The notes under the pieces were generated by a model. It searched no databases, was not told where the DNA came from, and saw nothing but the letters and a program-made list of their open reading frames with translations. The position numbers and the translations under genes are program-made. A stretch of DNA of 64,000 nt from the NCBI RefSeq assembly GCF_039522365.1, contig NZ_BAAADJ010000004.1:124001-188000 (forward strand), written 5' to 3'. Position 1 is the first letter of the stretch, and the number at the start of each line of letters is the position of its first letter. Origin of the DNA: Bacillus carboniphilus. Lineage in GTDB: Bacteria > Bacillota > Bacilli > Bacillales > JC228. Shown here in pieces: positions 1-9,006 of the stretch.

Positions 1-314
1 CAAATCGCAACAATTGGCTTATCTGCTTCAAGTGCCTTCTTAATTAAGGCTAATTCAAAGCTATCTCTCCCAGGAGAAATCTCTCCTAAATTGCGGTGTG
101 GTTCCTCCCCAAATAATGTTGGGTCAATGTCCCCTCCACCTGTAACGACGAAACCATCCAATTTATCTACAAGCTGATCGACATCTTCATCAATCCCAAC
201 AGGCAAAATTACAGGAAGCCCACCAGCATCAATTACAGCTTGAATATAATCATGATTTAACGTGTGCTTATAATCTAATTCCACATGAGATGTAATCCCA
301 ATCATCGGTTTCAT
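1..314 (-). CDS. Class I glutamine amidotransferase, gamma-glutamyl-GABA hydrolase-like (partial)
   Basis: Only the first 104 codons are present; the gene runs off the left edge. The protein begins MKPMIGITSH and has the VTGGGDIDP segment and a following SPGRD segment, typical of the PuuD-like peptidase C26 family, which hydrolyses gamma-glutamyl-GABA or related gamma-glutamyl compounds. It ends just before the nucleophile elbow, so the catalytic Cys cannot be checked. The ATG at 312-314 begins the conserved N-terminal strand. Substrate is unknown. A related glutamine amidotransferase is the alternative. Confidence 0.8.
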   Translation of the reverse strand, partial: MKPMIGITSHVELDYKHTLNHDYIQAVIDAGGLPVILPVGIDEDVDQLVDKLDGFVVTGGGDIDPTLFGEEPHRNLGEISPGRDSFELALIKKALEADKPIVAI

Positions 315-515
315 GTATGTTTCCCCTCTCTGTATATCTATCTATAACTAGTGTACGCGTTCGACGCGTCTCTGTCACCACCTGAAATTTTAACCCCTTT
401 ACAGCCAACGCTCCAACGAAGGTATCTAGCAACAAAGTTTCCTATCACCAGTCTACATATTTTGGAAAGTAATGGTAGATACTAGGGGGAGTAAATTAAA
501 TCGGGGTGTCTTACA

Positions 516-761
516 TTGATACTATTACGCGTTTCTCTTTTAGTTTTCGTTATTATAGGTTTATGGGCATGTGGTCTCCACAATGATGATCTGTCTAGAA
601 ATCCAAACGGTGATAACAATTTATACCCTTCCGTTCATGAAGATCCTCCCTTTCAAGGACAAGTACCAACACCATTAAATGACCCTACAGGACATGTAGA
701 AGTTGAGCGTCAGCTTTTACCAAATGAAGAGGGTAAGATATATCATTCAAGAGAAAGGTAG
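516..761 (+). CDS. Small putative lipoprotein
   Basis: An 81-residue protein with a hydrophobic N-terminus and a lipobox-like LWAC at residues 16-19, so it is probably exported and lipid-anchored at Cys19. The mature part is short, acidic and proline-rich, with no recognised domain. The start is a TTG at 516 with a GGGGTG element about 8 nt upstream; no ATG fits. It stands alone on this strand, and the next gene begins 170 bp later. I do not recognise the family and assign no function. Confidence 0.6.
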   Translation: MILLRVSLLVFVIIGLWACGLHNDDLSRNPNGDNNLYPSVHEDPPFQGQVPTPLNDPTGHVEVERQLLPNEEGKIYHSRER

Positions 762-931
762 ACACAAAGAACAGGCATGAAAATATCCAGTAGTGCCAGT
801 CACAACCTGAAATAAAATTGTCGAATTATTTTGATTTTTATTCAGTACTAGAATATCCTATTAATAGACAAAAACAGACACAATCCCTTGGGATTAGATA
901 AACAGACTAATTTCTATTGTGACAGGAGGAG

Positions 932-1555
932 ATGGCTATACATAAGTGTCCAGAATCACTTATAGAAAGGATTTCGAAAGACAATAAAGCAATCCAAGCG
1001 TTTCGGGATCATTCTTTTCGCGTTATGTACTTATCTTCCATGTTGGCGAAGAAAGTGGGAGTATATGACGAAGATTTGCGCACGGCAGCCCTCCTTCACG
1101 ATATTGGAAAGATGGGAATTGCTAATGAAATTTTACTCAAACCTGATCGGCTTTCAGATATAGAGAGAACGATTGTACAGAGTCATAGCCATATTGGAAA
1201 TTTGATTGTTCGGAAGGAATTAAATAATAAACGCGCAGCTCTTTTTATTCGAGATCATCATGAAAATTGGGACGGATCCGGCTATCCTCGTGGACTAAAG
1301 GGTGAAAAAATCTCTATTCAAGGGCGAATCATTCGAGTTTGTGACTCCTATGACACCATCACATATGAAAAGAGAAGCTATCAGGAAGAATTTATGTCTC
1401 CTGAGGATGCTGTTTCTGAATTACGACGGGGTGCATGGAAACAATATGATGGTGATTTAGTTGAAAGCTTTATTTCCATCCTAGAAGAATTAGCCCTTCC
1501 GGCGTTATGGTATGACGAGTTTGATTCAAAGCAAATTACTCAGATTTTTTTATAG
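932..1555 (+). CDS. HD-GYP domain protein, probable c-di-GMP phosphodiesterase
   Basis: A 207-residue protein that is almost entirely an HD-GYP domain: the HD pair lies in LLHDIGKMG (about residues 54-62) and the GYP signature is HHENWDGSGYP (109-119). HD-GYP enzymes hydrolyse cyclic di-GMP. There is no sensor or receiver domain, so it is a minimal cytoplasmic enzyme. The start at 932 follows an AGGAGG that is only 2 nt away, which is tight, but no better start is visible. It converges on a larger HD-GYP gene, with a shared terminator between them. Confidence 0.85.
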   Translation: MAIHKCPESLIERISKDNKAIQAFRDHSFRVMYLSSMLAKKVGVYDEDLRTAALLHDIGKMGIANEILLKPDRLSDIERTIVQSHSHIGNLIVRKELNNKRAALFIRDHHENWDGSGYPRGLKGEKISIQGRIIRVCDSYDTITYEKRSYQEEFMSPEDAVSELRRGAWKQYDGDLVESFISILEELALPALWYDEFDSKQITQIFL

Positions 1556-1566
1556 GTCACGCAAAT

Positions 1567-1606
1567 AAATAACCTATTATCCTCTTACGGGGATAATAGG
1601 TTATTT
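1567..1606. terminator. Bidirectional rho-independent terminator
   Basis: Perfect 16-bp inverted repeat (arms 1567-1582 and 1591-1606, 8-nt loop) lying exactly between the stop codons of two convergent HD-GYP genes. A-rich and T-rich flanks allow it to work in both directions. Confidence 0.85.
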
Positions 1607-3307
1607 CTATAATGCTTCTTCCATTTGGGTCACAACAGGATTCATATAATCTAAAATAGCTTCAAAATTATTGGAGTGAAAATCAATTCCCGTTCCTTTT
1701 TTTTCTACTATTTCTATACCTGTTGTAACAATAATCAAATTAGGAAGCTTCTTTTTTAGCCATCTACAGGTTTCAAGTAGTAAGGCTACATTATTTTTAT
1801 CTTGGATTGAAATGACTAGTTTATCTACTTCATTTGATTGAATAAAAGCTAATTTCTCTTCTTTCGGTACGCCATATCCAATGTTGAATACCTTCCATTT
1901 ATTGAGCTTCAATGAATCCGCAATGATTTTCAAAGAAAGCGAATATGGTTCAGCCCCAATAGTTGTGGTCATGACGAGCCCAGAATAAAGGTCTGTTTCT
2001 CGATGATAAAACTCTAAAAATCTATCTAACACTTCCCATAAAGTAGTTGTTGCTAAATGCTTTTCTACTAATGGAATCTTGTTGTTCTTCCATAGAAGCT
2101 CAATTTCTTGGAGGAGTTCAGATGCTTTTTTATAAAAGTACTCTATATTCTTTCCATCTACGGCTTTCTCGAAGAAAGAAATGACTTTCTTCTTTTCACC
2201 TTGACGAAGTTGATGGATCGCTTGTTCATTTGCTGACGGGTCCTGTCGATTCCAAGAAAGTAAATTGGATACAGTTACGGAATAATTCGTCGGTAACTGA
2301 GTAATTTCTTTGTTCCCTAAAATTTGAACTAGTGGAATGGTTGGATGAAAATCTTTTACATTCACAATCTGAGCAATTTTATTATTGGAAAGCTTCACGA
2401 TAGCCTTTTCGGGATAAATGGCGAGCAGATGAATAAACTGCGTTAAGCAATCTGAATCAAACTGATTGGCATCATTCAGCAATAATTGTATCGCTTTAGC
2501 TGCTGAAAATGGTAGTCGGTAGGGTCTTTCTAATGTAACAGCAGAATAGACATCCACGATCATCAAGATTCTAACTTCTAGAGAAATAAGATTTTGGTCC
2601 ACACCTCCAGGATATCCTGTACCATCAATGCGTTCATGGTGATCCTTGGCCATATTCATGATTTTTTTAGGAAACTTATATTTTTCCAATATCCGGTATC
2701 CCAATATTGTGTGATTTTTTATCTTTTCAAACTCAGAATTATTTAACTTAGATGGTTTTAATAAGATCTCTTGAGGTATCTCAATTTTTCCGATGTCATG
2801 TAATAGTAACCCAGCCGCTAATGTTTCAATTTGTTGGACTTTATATTTCTTTAACAGCAGAGCCCCTAGGATAAAAACGTCGAAGGAATGATAGAATGAA
2901 TATTTGTCCCAACTTTTTAAAGTTTGCAGTAAGGAGTACACATTTTCATTAAGGGCTACATGTATAAATAGTTCTTCTACAAATGCAAAATCATTAGCAT
3001 CAGACAATAATTTACCATATCTCTTCTCTGAACCTACAACCGTTAGAGCCTGGTAAAAGTCTCTTTTTAAGAGCTTTCTTCTCTCTAATAGATCAGCTTC
3101 GTGTAAAGTAAATGTTTGTTGTGGTAGTTCTGTCTCAGATTCCATGTTATTTAGAATTTTTATAGATTCAATTCCTCTTTTTTTTAGCTCATTTACTACT
3201 TTCGCTGTAAGAACATTCCCCTTGCGTACTAAAAGAGTTTTCCCTTGGTATACGTCTTCTATTAAAACTGAACCAATGACAGATGAATTTATAGGAACTA
3301 CTTGCAT
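1607..3307 (-). CDS. HD-GYP phosphodiesterase with C-terminal B12-binding-like domain
   Basis: A 566-residue cytoplasmic protein. Residues 1-50 resemble the small domain often found before HD-GYP units. The HD pair is at residues 170-171 (LLHDIGKIEIP) and HHERIDGTGYPGG starts at 223, so c-di-GMP hydrolysis is likely. Residues about 440-566 look like a cobalamin-binding Rossmann domain (TTTIGAEPYSLSL, then a NIGYGVP strand), but the usual DxHxxG lower-ligand motif is absent, so B12 binding is doubtful. The ATG follows GAGGAGGG at good spacing. An AATAGGAA dyad lies about 160 nt upstream, shared with the neighbouring cyclase gene. Confidence 0.82.
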   Translation of the reverse strand: MQVVPINSSVIGSVLIEDVYQGKTLLVRKGNVLTAKVVNELKKRGIESIKILNNMESETELPQQTFTLHEADLLERRKLLKRDFYQALTVVGSEKRYGKLLSDANDFAFVEELFIHVALNENVYSLLQTLKSWDKYSFYHSFDVFILGALLLKKYKVQQIETLAAGLLLHDIGKIEIPQEILLKPSKLNNSEFEKIKNHTILGYRILEKYKFPKKIMNMAKDHHERIDGTGYPGGVDQNLISLEVRILMIVDVYSAVTLERPYRLPFSAAKAIQLLLNDANQFDSDCLTQFIHLLAIYPEKAIVKLSNNKIAQIVNVKDFHPTIPLVQILGNKEITQLPTNYSVTVSNLLSWNRQDPSANEQAIHQLRQGEKKKVISFFEKAVDGKNIEYFYKKASELLQEIELLWKNNKIPLVEKHLATTTLWEVLDRFLEFYHRETDLYSGLVMTTTIGAEPYSLSLKIIADSLKLNKWKVFNIGYGVPKEEKLAFIQSNEVDKLVISIQDKNNVALLLETCRWLKKKLPNLIIVTTGIEIVEKKGTGIDFHSNNFEAILDYMNPVVTQMEEAL

Positions 3308-3465
3308 ATGACACCCTCCTCTAAGCTAAAGCCTAGTCTTAAATAGTATTTTGATAGAGTCACAAATTCATTTATGTTTATCTCACCGATTTCCTAAGCT
3401 CATTTTCTACCTTCTGTGCATTTTTACATATCCCTGAGTACTCCTATTTTTCTATTATTTTTAAC

Positions 3466-3485
3466 AATAGGAATCCTTTCCTATG
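3466..3485. promoter_or_regulatory. AATAGGAA-N4-TTCCTATG dyad
   Basis: Inverted repeat about 160 nt upstream of the HD-GYP gene. The same arms occur at 5333-5354 before the diguanylate cyclase. Probably a binding site for a shared regulator; the protein is unknown. Confidence 0.4.
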
Positions 3486-3514
3486 AGAAGTACTCTAGTA
3501 AAATTTAAGAGAAT

Positions 3515-3544
3515 AAAAAATGCCATCCTCCTAGGAGAATGGCA
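3515..3544 (-). terminator. Terminator of the PAS-GGDEF gene
   Basis: Stem 3521-3531 with 3534-3544, one mismatch, followed on the minus strand by a run of six T (3515-3520). It lies about 16 nt after the stop codon. Confidence 0.75.
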
Positions 3545-3560
3545 CGTTTATCATGTTAAT

Positions 3561-5225
3561 TCATTTAATTACATAGCTATTCTTACTTGTTTCTTTTACT
3601 TCATAAAGGCTTTCGTCTGCAGTTTTGAGTAAGGAATATTCACTCGCACCTTCTAAGGGAGCAATTGCAATCCCAATACTAGCACTCACTTCTAAGACAT
3701 AGTCATTGATCTCCCACTTATCCTGCATAGCTTGTAATATTTGCTGAGCATATGCCTCTACCTGTCTAGTGGATTTTACATTTGGAAGTAGGACAACAAA
3801 CTCATCTCCACCTAAACGTGCGACTACATCATTTTCACCTATATTTTGTTGAACTCTCCTTCCAAATTCCTTAATGACTTCATCCCCAATGTCGTGTCCT
3901 AGCTCATCGTTCACCCATTTAAAATTGTCTAGATCCATCATCATAACCGCTAATCCCACTTGATTTTTTTGGTGCTCCTCAAGTGCCTCGGTCAAAACCT
4001 TTTTAAAGTAACGTCGATTAGGCAAGTCTGTTAAAGAATCGTGAAAGGCAAAATGGGTCAGCTTTGATTCATATTCTTTTTGCAGTGTAATATCTCGTGA
4101 CACAACCACCATATGAACAAATCTATTCCGATCGTCAAATACCGGGGTTCCATGTAGTTCAAACCAAATCCAACCTTTTGTCCTGTGTTTTTGCTGGAAT
4201 TGAAGTTTACAAGGCACACCCTCCGTTATGGAATGGATGAAAGAATCTTCAAGCTCCTGTACTTGGTCAGGGTGAACATTATATGAAAATAAATTCCCTT
4301 CATAATCCTTATCTCCAAAGCCTAAGACTGTCTGGTAGGATGGTGAGGCATACGTTATTTCACCTCTTGCATCCAATAAAGTAATAAGATCATGGGCATG
4401 CTCTGCGATAATTTTGAAACGGTCTTCACTCTCTTTATATTTTCTGTTCAAATTTATATTTTCAGAGACATCTCTTAAAATTCCAAAAACACCGGTTACC
4501 TCATCGTTAATAATAATTGGAGTAAACTTAACGGATAGTTCAATAGAATGGCCAACATTGTTTAGGATGGTTGTTCTATAAGTAACAGGAGTTCCGTCCA
4601 TAGCAATTTGAAAAAAACGCTTGGATTCTCTAAAATTATCCAAATCCACTAATGTATAAAAAGATGTACAGATAAGCTCAGTTAATGAATATCCTGTCAC
4701 GCTTTCAACCATTGGATTCCCATTCAATACATTGGCGTCCATGTCCAGTGTAATCATAGCATCTAGGCTATATTCGAATAAGGACCGATATCTCTGTCTT
4801 CCTTCACTTATTAAATTCCAGTACTCTTTTAATTCAAACTCTGCTCGTTTTTTCCCTGTAATGTCATGGACAACAGCCACAACTTGATAACAACGACCTT
4901 TTTCATCTTTAAGAGGAGTTAGCTTCGTTTCAGAATAATACTTTTCACCTTCAGGGGAATGATAGGAATCCTCATAGGTCACAACTTCTAACGTTGTTAA
5001 CGCTTTAAAATAGTGGCTGTATAGGAAGTCTGCCTTCTCCTTTGGGTAAATATCATAAATGGATTTTCCCAAACAATTCCTGGTAAGCCCCGTTTTTTCC
5101 ATCGATATACGATTAATATATTTATAAAACATTTCATGCCTTTCATTTACTCCCACTACAAAGACCATATCTTGTAATCCATCCATAAGAATATGATCCA
5201 AGTTGACCATTTCAGCATGTAACAC
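3561..5225 (-). CDS. PAS-PAS-PAS-GGDEF diguanylate cyclase
   Basis: Three consecutive PAS domains occupy roughly residues 10-125, 140-260 and 270-385, followed by a GGDEF domain with an intact RLGGDEFVVLLP active site near residue 474. It should make cyclic di-GMP. No membrane segment is seen, so it is a cytoplasmic sensor. No EAL domain is present. Start: an ATG at 5261 abuts its Shine-Dalgarno with no spacer; a GTG at 5225 with GGGGGAG 6 nt upstream is preferred, and an ATG at 5210 is also possible. It sits beside two HD-GYP genes, so synthesis and breakdown of the messenger are linked here. Confidence 0.85.
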   Translation of the reverse strand: MLHAEMVNLDHILMDGLQDMVFVVGVNERHEMFYKYINRISMEKTGLTRNCLGKSIYDIYPKEKADFLYSHYFKALTTLEVVTYEDSYHSPEGEKYYSETKLTPLKDEKGRCYQVVAVVHDITGKKRAEFELKEYWNLISEGRQRYRSLFEYSLDAMITLDMDANVLNGNPMVESVTGYSLTELICTSFYTLVDLDNFRESKRFFQIAMDGTPVTYRTTILNNVGHSIELSVKFTPIIINDEVTGVFGILRDVSENINLNRKYKESEDRFKIIAEHAHDLITLLDARGEITYASPSYQTVLGFGDKDYEGNLFSYNVHPDQVQELEDSFIHSITEGVPCKLQFQQKHRTKGWIWFELHGTPVFDDRNRFVHMVVVSRDITLQKEYESKLTHFAFHDSLTDLPNRRYFKKVLTEALEEHQKNQVGLAVMMMDLDNFKWVNDELGHDIGDEVIKEFGRRVQQNIGENDVVARLGGDEFVVLLPNVKSTRQVEAYAQQILQAMQDKWEINDYVLEVSASIGIAIAPLEGASEYSLLKTADESLYEVKETSKNSYVIK

Positions 5226-5332
5226 TCCTACTCCCCCTTTTACCACATATTGGCTTTTCATCTCCTAGTATTGTCTACTATTCTTCAAATTAATAGTATC
5301 CCTCAGCCCTCCTATTTAATGAACATTTATAC

Positions 5333-5354
5333 TAATAGGAATGTGTTCCTATTA
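5333..5354. promoter_or_regulatory. TAATAGGAA-N4-TTCCTATTA dyad
   Basis: Perfect 9-bp arms with a 4-nt spacer, about 72 nt upstream of the cyclase ATG at 5261. It matches the dyad at 3466-3485. Likely operator of an unknown regulator. Confidence 0.45.
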
Positions 5355-5413
5355 AAGGGGATTCGGGTTTCTGCATAGGCTATAAAAGCCGACATTTTCA
5401 TTTCCTAACAATG

Positions 5414-5443
5414 AAAAAAAGCCCCCCATTGAAATGGAGAGCT
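5414..5443 (-). terminator. Terminator of ppaC
   Basis: An 11-bp stem (5420-5430 with 5433-5443) with two G-U pairs when read as minus-strand RNA, followed by seven U. It lies 15 nt after the ppaC stop. Confidence 0.8.
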
Positions 5444-5458
5444 CCTAAGTGGTCCTCT

Positions 5459-6385
5459 TTATACTAGCGCATTCGTTAACACAGGCACGATTTGCTTCTT
5501 ACGTGAAACAACGCCTTTTAGAACTGCTTTGTTATCATCTAACTTTACACCAAATGCAGATTCTACTGCCGATGCTTTGTTACCTAGAGCAATTCCTACA
5601 GAATCGTTGTTCAAGATATCTGTTACAACGAATAGGAATAGATCTAAGTTTTTCTCGGCAATCACTGCATTTAGTTCACTTTCAACATCCGCTTGGCGAG
5701 ATAGTACGTCGTTTACATCAACTGCATTGACTTGAGCGATTTCGACTTTTGCACTTCCCATTTGGAATTCCTTCGCATCAAGAGTGATCAATTCCTTAAT
5801 GGATTTATCACTTAAATCTGCACCCGCTTTTAACATGTCTAATCCATATTTTTCAGCATCAACTTCAGCTATTTCTGCTAGCTCCTTCGCTGCTGCTACG
5901 TCTTCATCTGTGCATGTTGGAGATTTAAATAACAAGGAATCTGAGATGATAGCAGAAAGCATGAGACCTGCAATCTCTTTGCGAATCTCTACGCCTTTTT
6001 CCTTGTAAAGTTTCAGTAAAATTGTAGCCGTACAACCAACTGGCTCAGCACGATAATAGAGAGGGTCGCTTGTTTCAAAGTTTGCAATACGGTGATGGTC
6101 AATGACTTCAAGTACACGAACTTGATCGATATCACTTACACTTTGCTGACGCTCGTTATGGTCGACAAGAATAACCTCGCTCACTTCATTTGCAACGGTC
6201 TCAACAAGTCGTGGAACCTCAACACCAAATGAATCTAAAGCGAACTGAGTTTCTCCATTAGGAGCTCCAAGGCGAACAGGCTCTGCGTCCATTCCTAATT
6301 GTTTTTTTAGTTCTGCATAGGCAATTGCTGAACAGATTGTATCTGTGTCTGGATTTTTATGTCCAAATACTAGAACTTTACTCAT
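5459..6385 (-). CDS. ppaC: Manganese-dependent inorganic pyrophosphatase
   Basis: Family II pyrophosphatase of the DHH superfamily, 308 residues, the usual length. It hydrolyses pyrophosphate to phosphate in the cytoplasm and so pulls biosynthetic reactions forward. Visible motifs: [11 protein letters not shown] at the N-terminus, ILVDHNE, and VIDHHRI, which supply the metal ligands; the C-terminal DHHA2 domain ends with SRKKQIVP. An in-frame ATG upstream (6412) exists, but the ATG at 6385 follows AAGGAGA at good spacing and gives the canonical [13 protein letters not shown] start. Monocistronic, with its own terminator. Confidence 0.95.
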   Translation of the reverse strand: MSKVLVFGHKNPDTDTICSAIAYAELKKQLGMDAEPVRLGAPNGETQFALDSFGVEVPRLVETVANEVSEVILVDHNERQQSVSDIDQVRVLEVIDHHRIANFETSDPLYYRAEPVGCTATILLKLYKEKGVEIRKEIAGLMLSAIISDSLLFKSPTCTDEDVAAAKELAEIAEVDAEKYGLDMLKAGADLSDKSIKELITLDAKEFQMGSAKVEIAQVNAVDVNDVLSRQADVESELNAVIAEKNLDLFLFVVTDILNNDSVGIALGNKASAVESAFGVKLDDNKAVLKGVVSRKKQIVPVLTNALV

Positions 6386-6553
6386 TAAAAAACGTCTCCT
6401 TCCTATGTACACTTCTATTTTATAGATGTAAAAGTTATCACTTTATAATCCGGATGTTTTTTGACACATAAATAACACCTATGTCGATTATTCACAACAC
6501 CCGTATAAAATTATACTCGGGACTTCTTGAAAGTTCCAGAGATTCCTCATGAT

Positions 6554-8848
6554 TTACTGAATCCCGATTCTCTCTAGCTCCTCGAGAGGGCTATCATTCA
6601 GAAATCGATTGGGATACGGTAATTTAATGTCTACTGTTGTCCCTTCATTCACTTTACTTGAAAAATGAATGCTTCCTTTATGTGCCTCTATAATACGAAA
6701 GCTAACCATAAGTCCGAGTCCAGTTCCTTTTTCCTTCAACGTATAGAATGGTTCTCCAAGCTTTGGAATAATTTCTTCAGGAATACCACTTCCAGTATCC
6801 GTGATTCGAATCAGCAGTTGGGAATCATCAGACTGTAACACCTCAATGGAAATAGCCCCACCATCCCCCATAGCCTCGAAAGCATTTTTTATGAGGTTTA
6901 TAAAGACTTGTTTTATTTGGTTCCCATCACATAAAATAATGGTTTCGTGTGTTAAATAAGAAACATCAATACTTACATTATTTAGGATTGCTTGAGGATT
7001 TGAAAATAATAGAACCTGCCTGATTAAGTCCTTTATGTCATGTTCTTGATAGCGTACCGCTTGAGGCTTTGCTACTACCATGAATTCATTCGTAATCATT
7101 TCAATTCGGTCTAACTCTGACAACATGAGATCGACAAATGCCTTCTTTTCAGGTTCTACGTTTGCACCCATAAGCTGAACAAACCCTTTTAATGTTGTTA
7201 ATGGATTTCTAATTTCATGAGCTACGCCTGCTGCAAGCTCCCCTACAACCGCTAGCTTTTCTGATTTTTGTAACAAATCTTCTGTAGTTTTTAGCTTGCT
7301 AATATCGAAGGAAGAACCGACAACCTCTGTGACTTTTCCATCTACAATAATAGGAGAAAGTGTAACAAAACAAATAGCACCTAATGCTGAAAGCTCATAA
7401 GAAACCTCTTCTCCACCCCAGGCGATTTCGTAATAGGTTGAGATATAGCCTGCTGTTTCTGCATCAAATATTTCAAATAGATCTTTGCCTACCACCATGT
7501 CAGGTGTTAGATTCATATTGGCCAACAGTTTTCCATCACAAAGAGTATGGATAAATCGGTTGTTTTCTTTTTTAAATTTGATGATAATACCTGTTTGTTT
7601 ACTAACGGCCTCTTTTAATTCTTGCTCGGCTTTTCTCGCCCTATTTTCACTTTCCCTTTGTTTCGTGATGTCACGAATGATTGCAGAAATTTGAGTGATT
7701 TCCCCTTTTTCATTGCATACCGGTGATATCGTTGTACTAATTAAAAACTTCTCTCCATTAAGTCTTTGTCGAATCGCTTCATGCCCTATGAAGCTTTGAC
7801 CTAGAGCTACCTTTTCAAACAATTGTTTAATATCCATTTTTATCTCAGGATCTGGCATCAGATTGATAAACAGCTTCCCAAGAACATCTTTTGATTTCCA
7901 GCCAAAAATTTTCTCGAAGCTCGGGTTGACGCTCAGGATTGTTCCTTTCGTGTCTAAGATAATAATCGCATCCGGTGTATACTGGAAAAATGACTCCAAC
8001 TGACCCTTAGCTTTCTTTAAGTCCTTCTCCACCTTATTTTTCATAGTATAAGTTAATCGTAGCTTTGAAAAATAGAAGGCATTTAAGAACAAGATATATC
8101 CGATGACTTTATAGAAATGGGCCCATATAATCTCAATATCATTCACATGCGTATAGAGAGTTAATAAAAGTTCGCTTAACAGCAAAAAGCTACACGCTAG
8201 CATTAACAATATATGAAAAGACTCTTGGGCCTCTCTATACTTTCGATAGGCTATGAAAATGGCAAGTAGCTGGGTTAGTCCGACAAAGTATTCTATACCA
8301 ATCTTTAGTGGAGTCGGACCACTATTAGATTGAATGATTGCAGGAAAATACGGATGAAAAAGAAAGATGCTACTAGAAATAACGCAAACATATATAAATG
8401 CACTAAAGAAAATCCATCCTTGGTTTGTATGCTGACTCTCTTTCTCTTTATGGAGAAGTACCCACAGCAATCCGAGAGACTCTGTCAATCTAGCGGTTAT
8501 CCAAAACCAAACCGTCATTTGTCCAGAATGATCGACGGCTAAATGATATGTTTTTTCATACGTGATGACGTGCATGAGGTCTAATAGTGCAACAGCTAGA
8601 AAAATGGAAGCTACCATGAGGTACATTTTACTGTGAGTTTCCCTGAAAACGAACCAGCCGTACGTAAAAATAGCAAATGAGACGCATATACTAAATATCT
8701 CCAAGATATTATGAACGATGATGGCATTTTCAGCATTATAAAAGTTCAAAAATTGTTGATGAAAGGCAACCTGTAGAAATGAAACAATCAAAAGAGCTGA
8801 GACTATGGTTACAAAAAGAGATTTCATTCTTTTAGTGGTTTCTGGCAT
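6554..8848 (-). CDS. MASE3-PAS-PAS sensor histidine kinase
   Basis: The N-terminal third has seven or eight hydrophobic segments resembling a MASE3 membrane sensor domain. Two PAS regions follow (around residues 280-400 and 420-530), then a HisKA domain with phospho-acceptor His in AHEIRNPLTTL near residue 544, and a HATPase_c domain with NLIKNAFEA, DTGSGIP and GTGLGL. The layout is like sporulation-type orphan kinases of Bacillaceae, and no response regulator is adjacent, so it may feed a distant regulator; that is inference. A TTG at 8899 would add 17 residues; the ATG at 8848 with GAGG 6-8 nt upstream is preferred. Confidence 0.85.
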   Translation of the reverse strand: MPETTKRMKSLFVTIVSALLIVSFLQVAFHQQFLNFYNAENAIIVHNILEIFSICVSFAIFTYGWFVFRETHSKMYLMVASIFLAVALLDLMHVITYEKTYHLAVDHSGQMTVWFWITARLTESLGLLWVLLHKEKESQHTNQGWIFFSAFIYVCVISSSIFLFHPYFPAIIQSNSGPTPLKIGIEYFVGLTQLLAIFIAYRKYREAQESFHILLMLACSFLLLSELLLTLYTHVNDIEIIWAHFYKVIGYILFLNAFYFSKLRLTYTMKNKVEKDLKKAKGQLESFFQYTPDAIIILDTKGTILSVNPSFEKIFGWKSKDVLGKLFINLMPDPEIKMDIKQLFEKVALGQSFIGHEAIRQRLNGEKFLISTTISPVCNEKGEITQISAIIRDITKQRESENRARKAEQELKEAVSKQTGIIIKFKKENNRFIHTLCDGKLLANMNLTPDMVVGKDLFEIFDAETAGYISTYYEIAWGGEEVSYELSALGAICFVTLSPIIVDGKVTEVVGSSFDISKLKTTEDLLQKSEKLAVVGELAAGVAHEIRNPLTTLKGFVQLMGANVEPEKKAFVDLMLSELDRIEMITNEFMVVAKPQAVRYQEHDIKDLIRQVLLFSNPQAILNNVSIDVSYLTHETIILCDGNQIKQVFINLIKNAFEAMGDGGAISIEVLQSDDSQLLIRITDTGSGIPEEIIPKLGEPFYTLKEKGTGLGLMVSFRIIEAHKGSIHFSSKVNEGTTVDIKLPYPNRFLNDSPLEELERIGIQ

Positions 8849-8967
8849 AAATAACCTCGCGATATGTAGATATAGACAATTCACTTTAATTTTCGACAAG
8901 AACTAGGGAAATCCTTTATGATTTTTAGAATCTGGAAATTATGCCACAGTGGAAATATGTTTATTAG

Positions 8968-9000
8968 GAAAAAGGCAGGGGTATAATCCCCTACCTTTTT
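8968..9000 (-). terminator. Terminator of pgcA
   Basis: An 11-bp stem (8971-8981 with 8988-8998), one mismatch, ending in T-rich sequence on the minus strand, directly after the pgcA stop. Confidence 0.8.
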
Positions 9001-9006
9001 GAATCT

